DNA of 64,000 bases, from positions 1-64,000 of the forward strand of contig NZ_BPQS01000024.1 of NCBI RefSeq assembly GCF_022179385.1. Direction: 5' to 3'. Shown here piece by piece: positions 18,694 to 27,309 of the stretch. This DNA is from Methylobacterium longum (GTDB taxonomy: Bacteria > Pseudomonadota > Alphaproteobacteria > Rhizobiales > Beijerinckiaceae). Under the pieces are notes generated by a model. It saw only the letters and a list, made by a program, of their open reading frames with translations, was not told the origin of the DNA and ran no database searches. The first letter of the stretch is position 1; each line of letters starts with the position of its first letter. The translations under genes were made by a program, and so were the position numbers.

Positions 18694-19944
18694 ATGACCG
18701 ACCAGACCGACTCGACCGCAGTGGAACCCAGCCCCGAGGCAGCCCGCGGGCCGGCGCCCCCCGATCTCGACTATCGCCTGCGCCAGCAGGTGATCCTGTC
18801 GGAATTCGGCGTGGAGGCCCTGCGCGGCACCGATGTCGACCACCTGCTGCAGCGGGCCGCGGAGCTGTGCGCGGAGGGCATGAACGCCGAGTTCTGCAAG
18901 GCCCTGGAGTACCGGCGGGGCGCGGACACGCTGCTGGTGCGGGCCGGCGTCGGCTGGGGCCCGGACGTGATCGGCAAGGCCCGGGTCGGGGCCGACCTCG
19001 CCTCCCCGGCGGGCTTCGCCCTCAAGACCGGCCGGCCGGTGATCTCGAACCACCTCGCCGACGAGACCCGCTTCCGCACGCCGCAGCTCATGGCCGACCA
19101 CGGCATCCGCCGGGCGATCAACGTGCTGATCCAGAACCGGGACGGCGCCTTCGGGGTGCTGGAGGTGGACGACACCCGCGAGGGCGTGTTCGCGGAGGCC
19201 GACATCGCCTTCATGCAGGGCTTCGCCAACCTGCTCGGCGGTGCCATCGAGCGCCAGCGCACCGAGAGCCTGCTCCGCGCGGCGCTCGCCCGCCAGGACC
19301 TGCTGGCCCGCGAGATGAGCCACCGGGTCAAGAACAGCCTCGCCATCGTGGCGAGCCTGCTGGCCCTCCAGGCCCGCGCCGCCGAGGCCGAGCCCGCCGT
19401 GCAGGCGGCCCTGACGGACGCGCGCAGCCGCGTCGAGGCGATCGCGGGCGTCCACGACCAGCTCTGGCGGCAAGGCGACAAGGACGGCGACAAGGATGGG
19501 GGCGAGGACGGGCAGGGGGTGCCCGGCGAACTCGATCTCGCGCCCTTCCTGGAGAAGCTGGTGGCCAACCTCGCCAGCGGCGTGCCGGGCCAGCGGCTCG
19601 CCTGCACGGCCTGCCCGCAGCGGATCTCGGCCGACCGGGCCATCCCGATCGGGCTCCTGGTCAACGAGCTCGTCACCAACGCCCTCAAGTATGCCTACCC
19701 GCCCGGGACCCACCCGGAGGGCGGCGAGATCCGGGTCCGGGCCGAGCGCCAGCACGACACCCTCGTGGTCGAGGTGGCCGATGACGGGATCGGGCTGCCC
19801 GCGGGGTTCGAGATCGGGCGCGCCTCGAAGAGCCTCGGCATGCGGGTCGTCGGCAGCCTCATGCGCCAGCTCGGCGGCAGCCTGACGATCCCGGATCGGG
19901 GGAAGGGGACCTGCTTCCGGCTGGCCGTGCCGATGACCGGGTGA
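18694..19944 (+). CDS. GAF-domain sensor histidine kinase (HisKA_2 type)
   Basis: A 416-residue cytoplasmic kinase. A GAF domain (about 45-185; GFALKTGRPVISNHLADETRF, FGVLEVDD) senses a small ligand or signal. A HisKA_2 dimerisation helix follows, with the phospho-acceptor His210 in LLAREMSHRVKNSLAIVASLL. An HATPase domain (about 300-415) has LLVNELVTNALKYAYP (N box) and DDGIGLP (G1 box). No response regulator is adjacent, so it is an orphan kinase. A low-complexity DKDGDKDGGEDG linker interrupts the kinase core around 268-280. ATG 18694 is the first start consistent with the domain. Confidence 0.92.
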   Translation: MTDQTDSTAVEPSPEAARGPAPPDLDYRLRQQVILSEFGVEALRGTDVDHLLQRAAELCAEGMNAEFCKALEYRRGADTLLVRAGVGWGPDVIGKARVGADLASPAGFALKTGRPVISNHLADETRFRTPQLMADHGIRRAINVLIQNRDGAFGVLEVDDTREGVFAEADIAFMQGFANLLGGAIERQRTESLLRAALARQDLLAREMSHRVKNSLAIVASLLALQARAAEAEPAVQAALTDARSRVEAIAGVHDQLWRQGDKDGDKDGGEDGQGVPGELDLAPFLEKLVANLASGVPGQRLACTACPQRISADRAIPIGLLVNELVTNALKYAYPPGTHPEGGEIRVRAERQHDTLVVEVADDGIGLPAGFEIGRASKSLGMRVVGSLMRQLGGSLTIPDRGKGTCFRLAVPMTG

Positions 19945-20175
19945 GCGCCCGCCGGGTGCGCCCATTCCGGGGGCGACGGGCGCCGGCGATGGCCGGCGCG
20001 GTCGCGGCTCCCGGGCGCGGCTCCCGGGCGCGAGGCCCGCACGAGCGCGCCGCCGAGGCCGGCTCGGCGCAGGCGCGCATCCCGCACAGCCCGCGCATCC
20101 GGGCCCGGGGCTGGACAAATGCCCCGCGCCGTCGCGATCTGCGTCCGACGGCCCCGGCGAGATAGAGCGGATGCA

Positions 20176-21309
20176 GTGAGCGGGATCAGGGATGCGGCGG
20201 CGATCCTCGCCGAGCGGCTCCACGCCTTCCGGAGCCTGGGCGACAATTGCGAGTTCGGGTTCGTGCAGCGCTACGGCGGCGTCGAGCCCTCCGGCCTGCT
20301 GCGCTTCTCCTACACGCCGCTGGAGGACCTGATCCGCGGCCTGCGCTGCGGCTTCTCGGATTTCGGCGTGCCGGGCGACCTGCGGCTCTCGGTGAGCGCG
20401 GGCGGCACCTATTACTGCCACAGCGTCGCCTACAACATCTGGGCCAATACCGGGCACTCGGCCGGCTCGATCGCCCCGGAGGCGCTGCTGGAGCGGGAAT
20501 ACGGCCGCCTCGCCCATCTCAAGGGCAAGTTCCTCGAGGACCTCGCCGACGGCACGAAGATCCTGGTGCGCAAGACCGGCCGCGACGACCCCGAATCCGA
20601 TTTCGCGCGGCTGGCCGAGGCGGTCTGGGCGCACGGCCCCTCGACGCTGCTGCGCGTGACCGAGGCCGGGCCGGGCTGGGTTCCGGAGCCGGCCCGGCGC
20701 GTCGCCGACCGCCTGATCGCCGGGACGGTCCGCCGGTTCGCCCCGGCGGAGCAGGCCTGGGAGGTCGATCTGGAGCCCTGGATGCACCTCGTGGACGGCG
20801 CCTACGCGCTGGCGCGGGGCGCGGCGCCGGCCCGCCTGGACGCCGACGCCTTCCCGGAGGTGCTGCCGCTGCCGGGCCGCCTGCGCCGCCACGTCGGCCG
20901 GCACCGGGAACCGGCGCTCAGCGCCTACACGCGGGCGGTCGACCCGGCCGCCGTCCGGGGCGACGCGGTCCACGTGTTCTCGAGCTGGGTCTGGATCCCG
21001 GAGGACTTCGCCGGGACGCGGATCTTCGCGGCGGCCGGCTACGCGCGGCTGGGCTGGCGCGACGCCGACCTGTCCCGGCGCGGCTGCTGGCAGCGCGTCT
21101 GGGCCGCGGGCCGGCTGCGGCCCGAGGCGGCGCGCGAGCCCGTCGGCCTCGGCATGATCGGCACGCGCCGGGACGCCTTCTGGTCGGTCGGGGCGCGCTT
21201 CGCCGAGGGGCCGATCCCGGGGGAGGGGCCCGCGCCGGCGCTGCGGATGCCCCCCGCCCGGTTCCCGGGCCGCGACCTCCTCGGCCGGCTGGTGCCGCGG
21301 TTCGCGTGA
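20176..21309 (+). CDS. Uncharacterised protein with SLGDNCEFG motif
   Basis: A 377-residue protein I cannot assign. Near the N-terminus it has FRSLGDNCEFGFVQRYGG then EPSGLLRFSYTPLEDLI, a motif seen in alphaproteobacterial proteins, some of them glycan-linked. The SLGxNC element recalls DUF1796-type putative papain-like peptidases, and a Cys/His pair (YYCHSVAYN) lies shortly after. The relationship is only suggestive. No signal peptide or membrane segment is seen. The start is probably GTG 20176, which removes an unlikely Arg-rich leader; ATG 20119 is the alternative. Confidence 0.72.
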   Translation: MSGIRDAAAILAERLHAFRSLGDNCEFGFVQRYGGVEPSGLLRFSYTPLEDLIRGLRCGFSDFGVPGDLRLSVSAGGTYYCHSVAYNIWANTGHSAGSIAPEALLEREYGRLAHLKGKFLEDLADGTKILVRKTGRDDPESDFARLAEAVWAHGPSTLLRVTEAGPGWVPEPARRVADRLIAGTVRRFAPAEQAWEVDLEPWMHLVDGAYALARGAAPARLDADAFPEVLPLPGRLRRHVGRHREPALSAYTRAVDPAAVRGDAVHVFSSWVWIPEDFAGTRIFAAAGYARLGWRDADLSRRGCWQRVWAAGRLRPEAAREPVGLGMIGTRRDAFWSVGARFAEGPIPGEGPAPALRMPPARFPGRDLLGRLVPRFA

Positions 21310-21322
21310 CCGCGCCGGGCCC

Positions 21323-21868
21323 TCACGGGTGCTTGTGGATCGGATCGACCCAGTAGACGGTCTCGGGCGCCTCGGCGGCCGCGACGTCGGGCAGGTTGAC
21401 CACCACGGCCTCGTTGTCGGAGCGCACCAGCACGCAGTGCAGGGGCTCGTCGGTCGAGGCGTTGATCTCCTGGTGCGGCACGAAGGGCGGCACGAAGATG
21501 AAGTCGCCGGGCCCCGCCTCCGCGACGTATTCGAGCCGCTCGCCCCAGCGCATCCGGGCGCGGCCCGAGACCACGTAGATCACGCTCTCCAGGTCGCCGT
21601 GATGGTGCACGCCGGTCTTGGCGTCGGGCTGAATCGCCACCGTGCCGGCCCAGATCTTCTGGGCGCCGACCCGGGCGGCGTTGATCGCCGCCTGCCGGAA
21701 CATGCCGGGCGTCTGCGCGGTGTTGGCGTCGAGCCGGTCGCCCGGGATCACCCGCACGCCGTCGTGCTTCCAGCGCTCCGCGGCGCCGGACGGGGGGCTG
21801 TACGGGTGCGCGTCCCCGTGCGCGTGCCCATGCGCGTGGGTGTGATGATCGTCGCCGCTGTCGTGCAT
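21323..21868 (-). CDS. Cupin-domain protein with His-rich N-terminus
   Basis: A 181-residue single-cupin protein. The cupin motifs are HHHGDLESVIYVVSGRARMRWG (motif 1, about 89-110) and PGDFIFVPPFVPHQE (motif 2), with the expected metal-binding His and Glu. The first 22 residues, HDSGDDHHTHAHGHAHGDAH, are histidine-rich and could bind or buffer a transition metal. I cannot name the enzyme. It is convergent with the preceding gene, with 13 bases between stops, and divergent from the MetQ-like gene. Confidence 0.8.
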   Translation of the reverse strand: MHDSGDDHHTHAHGHAHGDAHPYSPPSGAAERWKHDGVRVIPGDRLDANTAQTPGMFRQAAINAARVGAQKIWAGTVAIQPDAKTGVHHHGDLESVIYVVSGRARMRWGERLEYVAEAGPGDFIFVPPFVPHQEINASTDEPLHCVLVRSDNEAVVVNLPDVAAAEAPETVYWVDPIHKHP

Positions 21869-22119
21869 GTCGGGTCCTCCGGCGCCATCATGACACGCCG
21901 CCGCCGGTTTGCGAGACGCCCGTCCGGGCCCTGACCCCGGCGGGACGATGATTCGCGCCGCGAAGACGAGCGACAGTGTAGATCTCGCCCGTTTTGGACA
22001 AATGGCAGAACACGGTCCTGTATCCGTCGGAACATCGAAGGCTCCGTTTCCTTGAGGGAGGCCCCGGCGGTCAGTAAGACCGGTCGGGCATCTCCCGCGA
22101 ACAGGCCATCGAACCGTCC

Positions 22120-22932
22120 ATGACCGCCCCGTCCCGCCGCACTCTCCTGGCTGGTGCCTTGGCCGGATCCCTGATCCTCGCCGCCGAGGGGCGGGCGCGC
22201 GCGGCCGGACAGGCCCTGCGCGTCGTGGCGTCGTCGGTCCCGCACGCGGAGATCCTGCACTTCGTCAGCGAGACGCTGGCGCCCGACGTGCCGCTCCAGG
22301 TCATCGAGATCAGCGGCGACCTGCGGCCGAACGCGCTCCTGCGCGACGGCGATGCCGACGCCAACTTCTTCCAGCACGTGCCCTTCCTCCGGGCCGAGGA
22401 GGCCGCGATGGGCACGCGCTTCGCGGTCGTGGCGACGGTGCATGTCGAGCCCCTCGGGCTCTACAGCCGCCGCGCCAGGGCCCTCGCCGACCTGCCGAAG
22501 GGCGGCACCGTCGCCCTCCCGAACAACGTGACCAACGCGAGCCGGAGCCTGACGCTGCTCCAGGAGAACGGGCTGATCCGCCTGCGGCCGGGCGGGGCCG
22601 GGATCTTCGCCAGCACCGACGACATCGCCGAGAACCCGAAGGGATTCCGCTTCGTCGAGATCGCGCCGCCGCAGCTGCCGCGCGCCCTCGACGACGTGGC
22701 GCTCGCGGTGATCAACGGCAACTACGCCCTGGAGGCGGGCCTCGAACCCGCCCGGGACGCCCTGGCGCTGGAGCGCGCGGAGGGCAACCCCTACGCGAAC
22801 GTCCTCGTCACCACGCAGGCGCTGGCCGGCGACCCCCGCATCCAGCGGCTGGCCGCGCTCCTGACCTCGGCCGAGGTCGCGGATTTCATCCGGACGCGCT
22901 ACCGCGGCTCCGTGGTTCCGGTGCGGGCTTAA
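22120..22932 (+). CDS. MetQ/NlpA-family ABC transporter substrate-binding protein, orphan
   Basis: A 270-residue periplasmic binding protein of the NlpA/MetQ family (methionine and related ligands). The leader PSRRTLLAGALAGSLILAAEGRARA looks Tat-like. Family blocks include ASSVPHAEILHFV, DADANFFQHVPFL, VALPNNVTNASRSL and VINGNYALEAGL. There is no lipobox, unlike many MetQ proteins. No ATPase or permease gene is adjacent, so its transporter must be encoded elsewhere, or it may act as a soluble scavenger. Confidence 0.9.
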   Translation: MTAPSRRTLLAGALAGSLILAAEGRARAAGQALRVVASSVPHAEILHFVSETLAPDVPLQVIEISGDLRPNALLRDGDADANFFQHVPFLRAEEAAMGTRFAVVATVHVEPLGLYSRRARALADLPKGGTVALPNNVTNASRSLTLLQENGLIRLRPGGAGIFASTDDIAENPKGFRFVEIAPPQLPRALDDVALAVINGNYALEAGLEPARDALALERAEGNPYANVLVTTQALAGDPRIQRLAALLTSAEVADFIRTRYRGSVVPVRA

Positions 22933-23006
22933 CCCGGACGGGAACCGATCGGCAGCCCCGTTCTTGCCTAGCGGGCCGCCCGGGAAGGCGCCCGTCGCGG
23001 GGTCCG

Positions 23007-23987
23007 ATGCCCGATTCCTTACCCGACTCCTCACGCGAGTCCTCGTCCGTTTCCCGGCCCGACCGCCGGTCCCTTCTCCTCACCCTGGGCACGACCTCGG
23101 CGTTCCTGGCGGCCCGGGGCGCGGCCGCCATCGGGGCGCCGGAGCGGATCCCGCTCTGGCCGGGGGAGCCGCCGGGCGGCGGCGGTCCGCAGGGGCCCCT
23201 CGTCCGCGACGACAGCGGCGCGGTGACGAACGTCGCCCTGCCGGTGCTGGAGGTCTACGCCCCCGAGAATCCGACCGGCGTGGCGGTCCTCGTGGCCGGC
23301 GGCGGCGGCTATGCCCGGATCGGGATGGTCAAGGAGGCCCTGCCCGCCGCGCTCTGGCTCGCCGCGCAGGGCATCACGGCCTTCGTGCTGACCTACCGCC
23401 TGCCGCGCGAGGGCTGGACGGCGGGGGCCCTGGCGCCGCTTCAGGACGGGCAGCGGGCCCTGCGCCTGATCCGCGCCGGGGCCGCGCGCTTCCGGATCGA
23501 CCCGGCCCGCCTCGGGGTGCTCGGCTTCTCCGCCGGCGGCCATCTCTGCGGGATGCTCGCCGCGCGTGCCGCCTTCCGGGCCTACGACCCGGTCGATGCC
23601 GCCGACGACCTCTCGGCCCGGCCCGACTTCGCGACGCTGATCTACCCGGTGGTGAGCCTGGAACCGCCCTACGACCGCACGACCACCCGGCGCGTCCTCG
23701 TCGGCGAGGCCCCGAGCCCGGAGGCGAGCCGGGACTGGTCGCTCCACACCCACATCCGGTCCGGCTGCCCCACGCTGTTCCTGGTGCAGGCCGACGACGA
23801 TCCCGTCATCAGCCCCGAGCACAGCCGCGTGCTCGACGCGGCCTGCCGCGCCGCGGGGGTGCCGGTGGAGTACCACCGCTTCGCCGTCGGCGGCCACGGC
23901 TTCGGGATCGGCCGCTCGGAGGCACCGGTCGCCCTCTGGCCCCGGCTCTGCCGGCTGTGGCTGACCAGCGTCGCGGTGATGCGCTGA
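23007..23987 (+). CDS. Exported alpha/beta hydrolase (acetyl-esterase-like)
   Basis: A 326-residue alpha/beta hydrolase. A twin-arginine leader (PDRRSLLLTLGTTSAFLAARGAAA) indicates periplasmic export. The nucleophile serine lies in GVLGFSAGGHLCG, the acid is in VQADDDPVIS and the histidine in VGGHGFGIG, in the standard order. The overall layout (IPLWPGEPPGG..., LVAGGGGYARIG) is that of the BD-FAE/xylan-acetylesterase-like group, so an esterase acting on acetylated plant polysaccharides is plausible but not proven. It starts 74 bases after the MetQ-like gene on the same strand. Confidence 0.88.
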   Translation: MPDSLPDSSRESSSVSRPDRRSLLLTLGTTSAFLAARGAAAIGAPERIPLWPGEPPGGGGPQGPLVRDDSGAVTNVALPVLEVYAPENPTGVAVLVAGGGGYARIGMVKEALPAALWLAAQGITAFVLTYRLPREGWTAGALAPLQDGQRALRLIRAGAARFRIDPARLGVLGFSAGGHLCGMLAARAAFRAYDPVDAADDLSARPDFATLIYPVVSLEPPYDRTTTRRVLVGEAPSPEASRDWSLHTHIRSGCPTLFLVQADDDPVISPEHSRVLDAACRAAGVPVEYHRFAVGGHGFGIGRSEAPVALWPRLCRLWLTSVAVMR

Positions 23988-24490
23988 GCCGGCGCCCCGG
24001 GAGCGTCGTCCGCGCCTCCAGATCGCGGATGGATCCCGGGCGACGCCCGATCGGTCGCCCCGCACGGGGCGGGGCCCGCACCGCGCCCGTGACGGACGCT
24101 GACCGAACGATCCGCCCGGCGGTCCGCGCAGCCGCGGGCCCTCGAGCCGGCCTGGGGGCCCGGCCGGGAGGGCAGGGGGCCGCCCGATCCCGGCGGCGAT
24201 CCGGCCTGAACGGCCCGGCCCCTGATCCGGCCGGCCGCGCGGCGAGACGGCCCGGGAGAGCGGGTCGTCCCGGTCTGGCGCCGTCCCGGATCGCGGCGCC
24301 GCCCCGCCGCGGGGAGGGGCGTGCGCGGCCCAATCCGTCCCTCAGCGTCGGTCGACGCCGCGCTTCCGGCGCCCCTCCTCCGGGCCGGGCCACACCCGAT
24401 CGGGTCGACAGGCCACGTCACCATCCCGGGCTGAGAGCCCCGAGGGACGGCGCCAGGACCCGCACGGCCGGCCGGAGGTCTTCCTCGAAC

Positions 24491-24538
24491 GCTCCTTCGA
24501 GAGCTCCTTCGAGAGCTCCTTCGAGAGTTCCTTGGAAC
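24491..24538. repeat. 12-bp tandem array
   Basis: GCTCCTTCGAGA occurs three times perfectly (24491-24526), followed by a degenerate fourth unit. As 12 is a multiple of three it opens a frame on the minus strand reading SKEL repeats, which I treat as spurious. Confidence 0.85.
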
Positions 24539-24805
24539 CCTCCGCTGCGCTCCGCCGCCTCAGGGTGAGGGCGTTGGATCTGCCGGCCGGCTTCGCTCCG
24601 CCCGAAGGGACAATCCGTGCCGCCCGCGGGCAGGGGGCCCCGACCGCCCTCGCCCGACCGGGCTCGGGGGTTCGGGATGATCCATGGCGAATGTCCGGAC
24701 ATGGCGAGCGTCCCGACCATAGCGAGCGTCGGGACCGGCATGGGGCGGTCCTGCCGAACCTTCGGTATCCGGGCTGCCAGGGATCTGCGCTGCCAGGGGA
24801 TCTGC

Positions 24806-24973
24806 GCCGGACGGCGGACGGCGGACCCTGGGCGTCGTGCGCCGCCTGTCCGGGCATGCGGCGTGAAACCGCCGGAGGGTCTCGCGGACCTTCGCGGGAG
24901 CCGCGCCCGCCGGGCCTCCGGCGGGGAGGGGCCTCGGACCGCCCTCGCCCGATCCCGGTCCGCAGGCCATCTG
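24806..24973 (+). repeat. Inverted-repeat arm A: degenerate copy of helicase gene 3' end
   Basis: This 168-base stretch on the plus strand matches the reverse complement of 25484-25652 with about six mismatches and one single-base deletion. It encodes a decayed version of the helicase C-terminus (RRTLGVVRRLSGHAA and stop) plus 3' flank. Two copies of the 16-mer CTGCCAGGGATCTGCG (24774-24806, the second with one inserted G) abut its left end. Confidence 0.88.
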
Positions 24974-25147
24974 CTGCCAGCCGCTTCACCGCCACCGATG
25001 CGCCGCGGGCCCGGACGACGCCGCGGCGGAAGGAGGCGACGGAGCCCACCACGCCGGAGCCCGGGACGGGTTCGCCGCGCTCGCAGGTCCGGACATGCCG
25101 AGGCGCCTCAGCCGTAAGGTACGAGGAGCCCGACCAGTGGTCGCCCG

Positions 25148-25207
25148 GTGGCGTCCTGGGTTGGCGTCTGGGTGATGTCCTGGGTGATGTCCCGGGTGAC
25201 GTCCTGC
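25148..25207. repeat. Imperfect 12-bp tandem array, five units
   Basis: Five 12-base units of the type GTGATGTCCTGG (variants GTGGCGTCCTGG, GTTGGCGTCTGG, GTGATGTCCCGG, GTGACGTCCTGC). It lies in the spacer between the two arms of the inverted duplication. Confidence 0.82.
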
Positions 25208-25483
25208 ATCCACGGCGGAACGTGGCGTCGGAGGCGATCCCCGGCCGCCGCGATCCCTCAGCTCAACCGCCCTTCGACCTGCCAACAGAGTTCGCATAAG
25301 ATATATTATGGAACATGAGCGGCGATCCGGCCGGGCGAGGGGGGTTCGGCATGCCCCGGGGCGGCCTCTCCGAGGATGGCCCGTGTCACAGGATCGGGAC
25401 GGATCCCGGCCGGCTGGCCGCACTTGATCCACCGGCGCGGCACGGGTCGGCGCTCGCAGATCCCTGGCAGCGCAGATCCCTGG

Positions 25484-25652
25484 CAGATGGCCTGCGGACC
25501 GGGATCGGGCGAGGGCGGTCCGAGGCCCCTCCCCGCGGGAGGCCCGGCGGGCGAGTTCCCCGCGAAGGTCCGCGAGACCCTCCGGCGGTTTCACGCCGCA
25601 TGCCCGGACAGGCGGCGCACGTCGCCCAGGGTCCGCCCGTCCGCCGTCCGGC
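25484..25652 (-). repeat. Inverted-repeat arm B: intact helicase gene 3' end and flank
   Basis: This is the parental-looking arm. It covers the last codons of the helicase gene (to stop at 25591) and about 107 bases beyond. Two 16-mers (reverse complement of CTGCCAGGGATCTGCG) occupy 25455-25486, on the opposite side of the arm compared with arm A. The arms are separated by 510 bases. Confidence 0.88.
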
Positions 25653-27300
25653 AGGCGATCTGATCGGACAGCCGGCCCGGCCGGATCCGGATGGCCGCCG
25701 GCCGGCTCAGGGCGTCGGCCCCCTCCAGGAACCCGGCGGTGCTCATCGGGGCGTCCCGGCCGCCCCCGAGTCCGCGCCACCACGACACGGCCTTCTCCCG
25801 CTCGTAGCCGCGGCCCTCGGGCCGCAGGCGCACGCGCCACGCCGCCTCGGTGGCGCCGTCCCGCCAGCCGAGCACGAGGTCGAGCCCGTCCGGCGCGGGC
25901 TCCAGGGTGAGGGCCGTCACCGGGTGCCAGGGCGCGTCCGGGGATGCCGCCCCGGGGGCAGGGCCGGCCGGCTCGGGATCGGGGCCGGGATCGGGGCTTC
26001 CGGGATCGGCCGAGAGGATCGCCAGCGCGTCGTCGGCCGCGGCCTCGTGCGGGGCCTCCGCGTCCCCTTCCGGCTCGGTCCAGCAGGCCTCGCAGGTGGA
26101 GGCGTTCAGCGCGATCAGGGCGCCGCAGCCCGGGCAGGGCTTGGCGCGCGAGGCCCCTGCCCCGCCCAGGCCCTGGGTGGCGCTCCGGACCGTCACGGCG
26201 TCCACCGGGCCGTGCATCCGCACCAGCCCGGCATAGTCGAGGATCAGCGCGTCGGCCTTATCGGGGGCGCAGCGCAGCGCCCGGCCGACCTGCTGCACGT
26301 AGAGACCGGTGCTGCGGGTCGGGCGCAGCAGCGCCACGAGGTCGACCTCGGGCACGTTGAAGCCGGTCCCGAGCACGCCGACCGAGGTCAGGCAGCGGAT
26401 CTGTCCGGCCCGGAACGCCGCCACGATCCGGTCGCGCTCCCGGCGCGGGGTCTCGCCCGAGACGCTCTCGCAGGCATACCCTTCCGCCCGCACGGCGTCG
26501 CGCACGGCGTCCGCGTGGGCGAGGCCGGCGCAGAAGGCGAGCCAGGCCCGGCGGGAGCGGCCGTACTCCGCGAGTTCCGCCACCGCCGCGCGGGTGATCC
26601 AGTCGCGGTTGACCGCCGCCTCCAGCTCCCCCGGGATGTAGTCGCCCCCGCGCCGGCCGACGCCCGAGACGTCGAGCTGGGTCAGCGTCGCCTTGGAGAC
26701 GAGGGGGGCCAGGAAGCCCCGCCGGATCAGCGTGAACGTGTCGGCCTCGTAGGCGATGCCGGAGAACAGCCGGTGCGCCCCGTCGTCGAGGCGGCCCGAA
26801 TCGAGCCGGTACGGGGTGGCGGTGAAGCCCGCCACGCGCAGCCCGGGGGTCCGCGCCCGCAGGCCCGCCAGGAACCGGCCGTAGCGGGTGTCGGCGGCGC
26901 GGGGGATCAGGTGGGCCTCGTCGACGATCACGAGGTCGCGCGGCCCGACCGCGTCGAGCCGGTCGGCCACCGACTGGATGCCGCAGACCAGCACCTGCGC
27001 GCCGGCCTCCCGCCGCCCGAGCCCGGCCGAGAAGATCCCGGCCGGCGCCTCCGGCCAGGCGCGGGTCAGCTCCGAGAAGTTCTGGGCGACCAGCTCGCGG
27101 CTGTGGGTGACGATCGCCACCCGGGCGAGGGGGTTTTCCGCCAGGGTCTCCCGGGCGAGGGCCGCGATCACGAGCGCCTTGCCGGCGCCGGTGGGCAGCA
27201 CGATCAGGTGGCCGGGCGCCGCCGCGTCCGCCCCGCCCCGCGCCCAGGCGGCCGAGAGGGCGTCGAGGCTGGCGCGCTGGTAGTCCCGCAGGCGCAGCAT
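25591..27300 (-). CDS. Superfamily 2 DEAH-box helicase with C-terminal zinc ribbon
   Basis: A 569-residue SF2 helicase of the restriction/UvsW-like group. The N-terminal RDYQRASLDAL is the Q-like motif. Motif I is LPTGAGKA (residues 35-42), with alanine where GKT is usual. Motif II is DEAH (127-130), motif III TATP (160-163) and motif VI VQQVGRALRC. A four-cysteine zinc ribbon (CPGCGALIALNASTCEAC, about 384-401) follows, then an acidic linker and a C-terminal region of unknown fold. It starts 9 bases after cobF ends, so the two are cotranscribed. Its 3' end is part of an inverted duplication. The role is unknown; DNA repair or defence are possible. Confidence 0.88.
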   Translation of the reverse strand: MLRLRDYQRASLDALSAAWARGGADAAAPGHLIVLPTGAGKALVIAALARETLAENPLARVAIVTHSRELVAQNFSELTRAWPEAPAGIFSAGLGRREAGAQVLVCGIQSVADRLDAVGPRDLVIVDEAHLIPRAADTRYGRFLAGLRARTPGLRVAGFTATPYRLDSGRLDDGAHRLFSGIAYEADTFTLIRRGFLAPLVSKATLTQLDVSGVGRRGGDYIPGELEAAVNRDWITRAAVAELAEYGRSRRAWLAFCAGLAHADAVRDAVRAEGYACESVSGETPRRERDRIVAAFRAGQIRCLTSVGVLGTGFNVPEVDLVALLRPTRSTGLYVQQVGRALRCAPDKADALILDYAGLVRMHGPVDAVTVRSATQGLGGAGASRAKPCPGCGALIALNASTCEACWTEPEGDAEAPHEAAADDALAILSADPGSPDPGPDPEPAGPAPGAASPDAPWHPVTALTLEPAPDGLDLVLGWRDGATEAAWRVRLRPEGRGYEREKAVSWWRGLGGGRDAPMSTAGFLEGADALSRPAAIRIRPGRLSDQIACRTADGRTLGDVRRLSGHAA

Positions 27301-27309
27301 GGCGGCTCT

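Larger units (their letters stand above)
23988..25590. other. 1.6-kb non-coding, repeat-rich region
   Basis: No credible gene. It contains two 12-bp tandem arrays, an inverted copy of the helicase 3' end, paired 16-mers and a short AT-rich patch (ATAAGATATATTATGG near 25298). A further degenerate stretch at about 24600-24665 shares the GGGCAGGGGCCCCGACCGCC-like core of the duplicated sequence, so the region has accumulated at least three related copies. Confidence 0.75.

Noticed and set aside
23988..24480. A gene in the 0.5 kb after the alpha/beta hydrolase
   Set aside because: All frames are Arg/Pro/Gly-rich with no domain, signal peptide or ribosome site.
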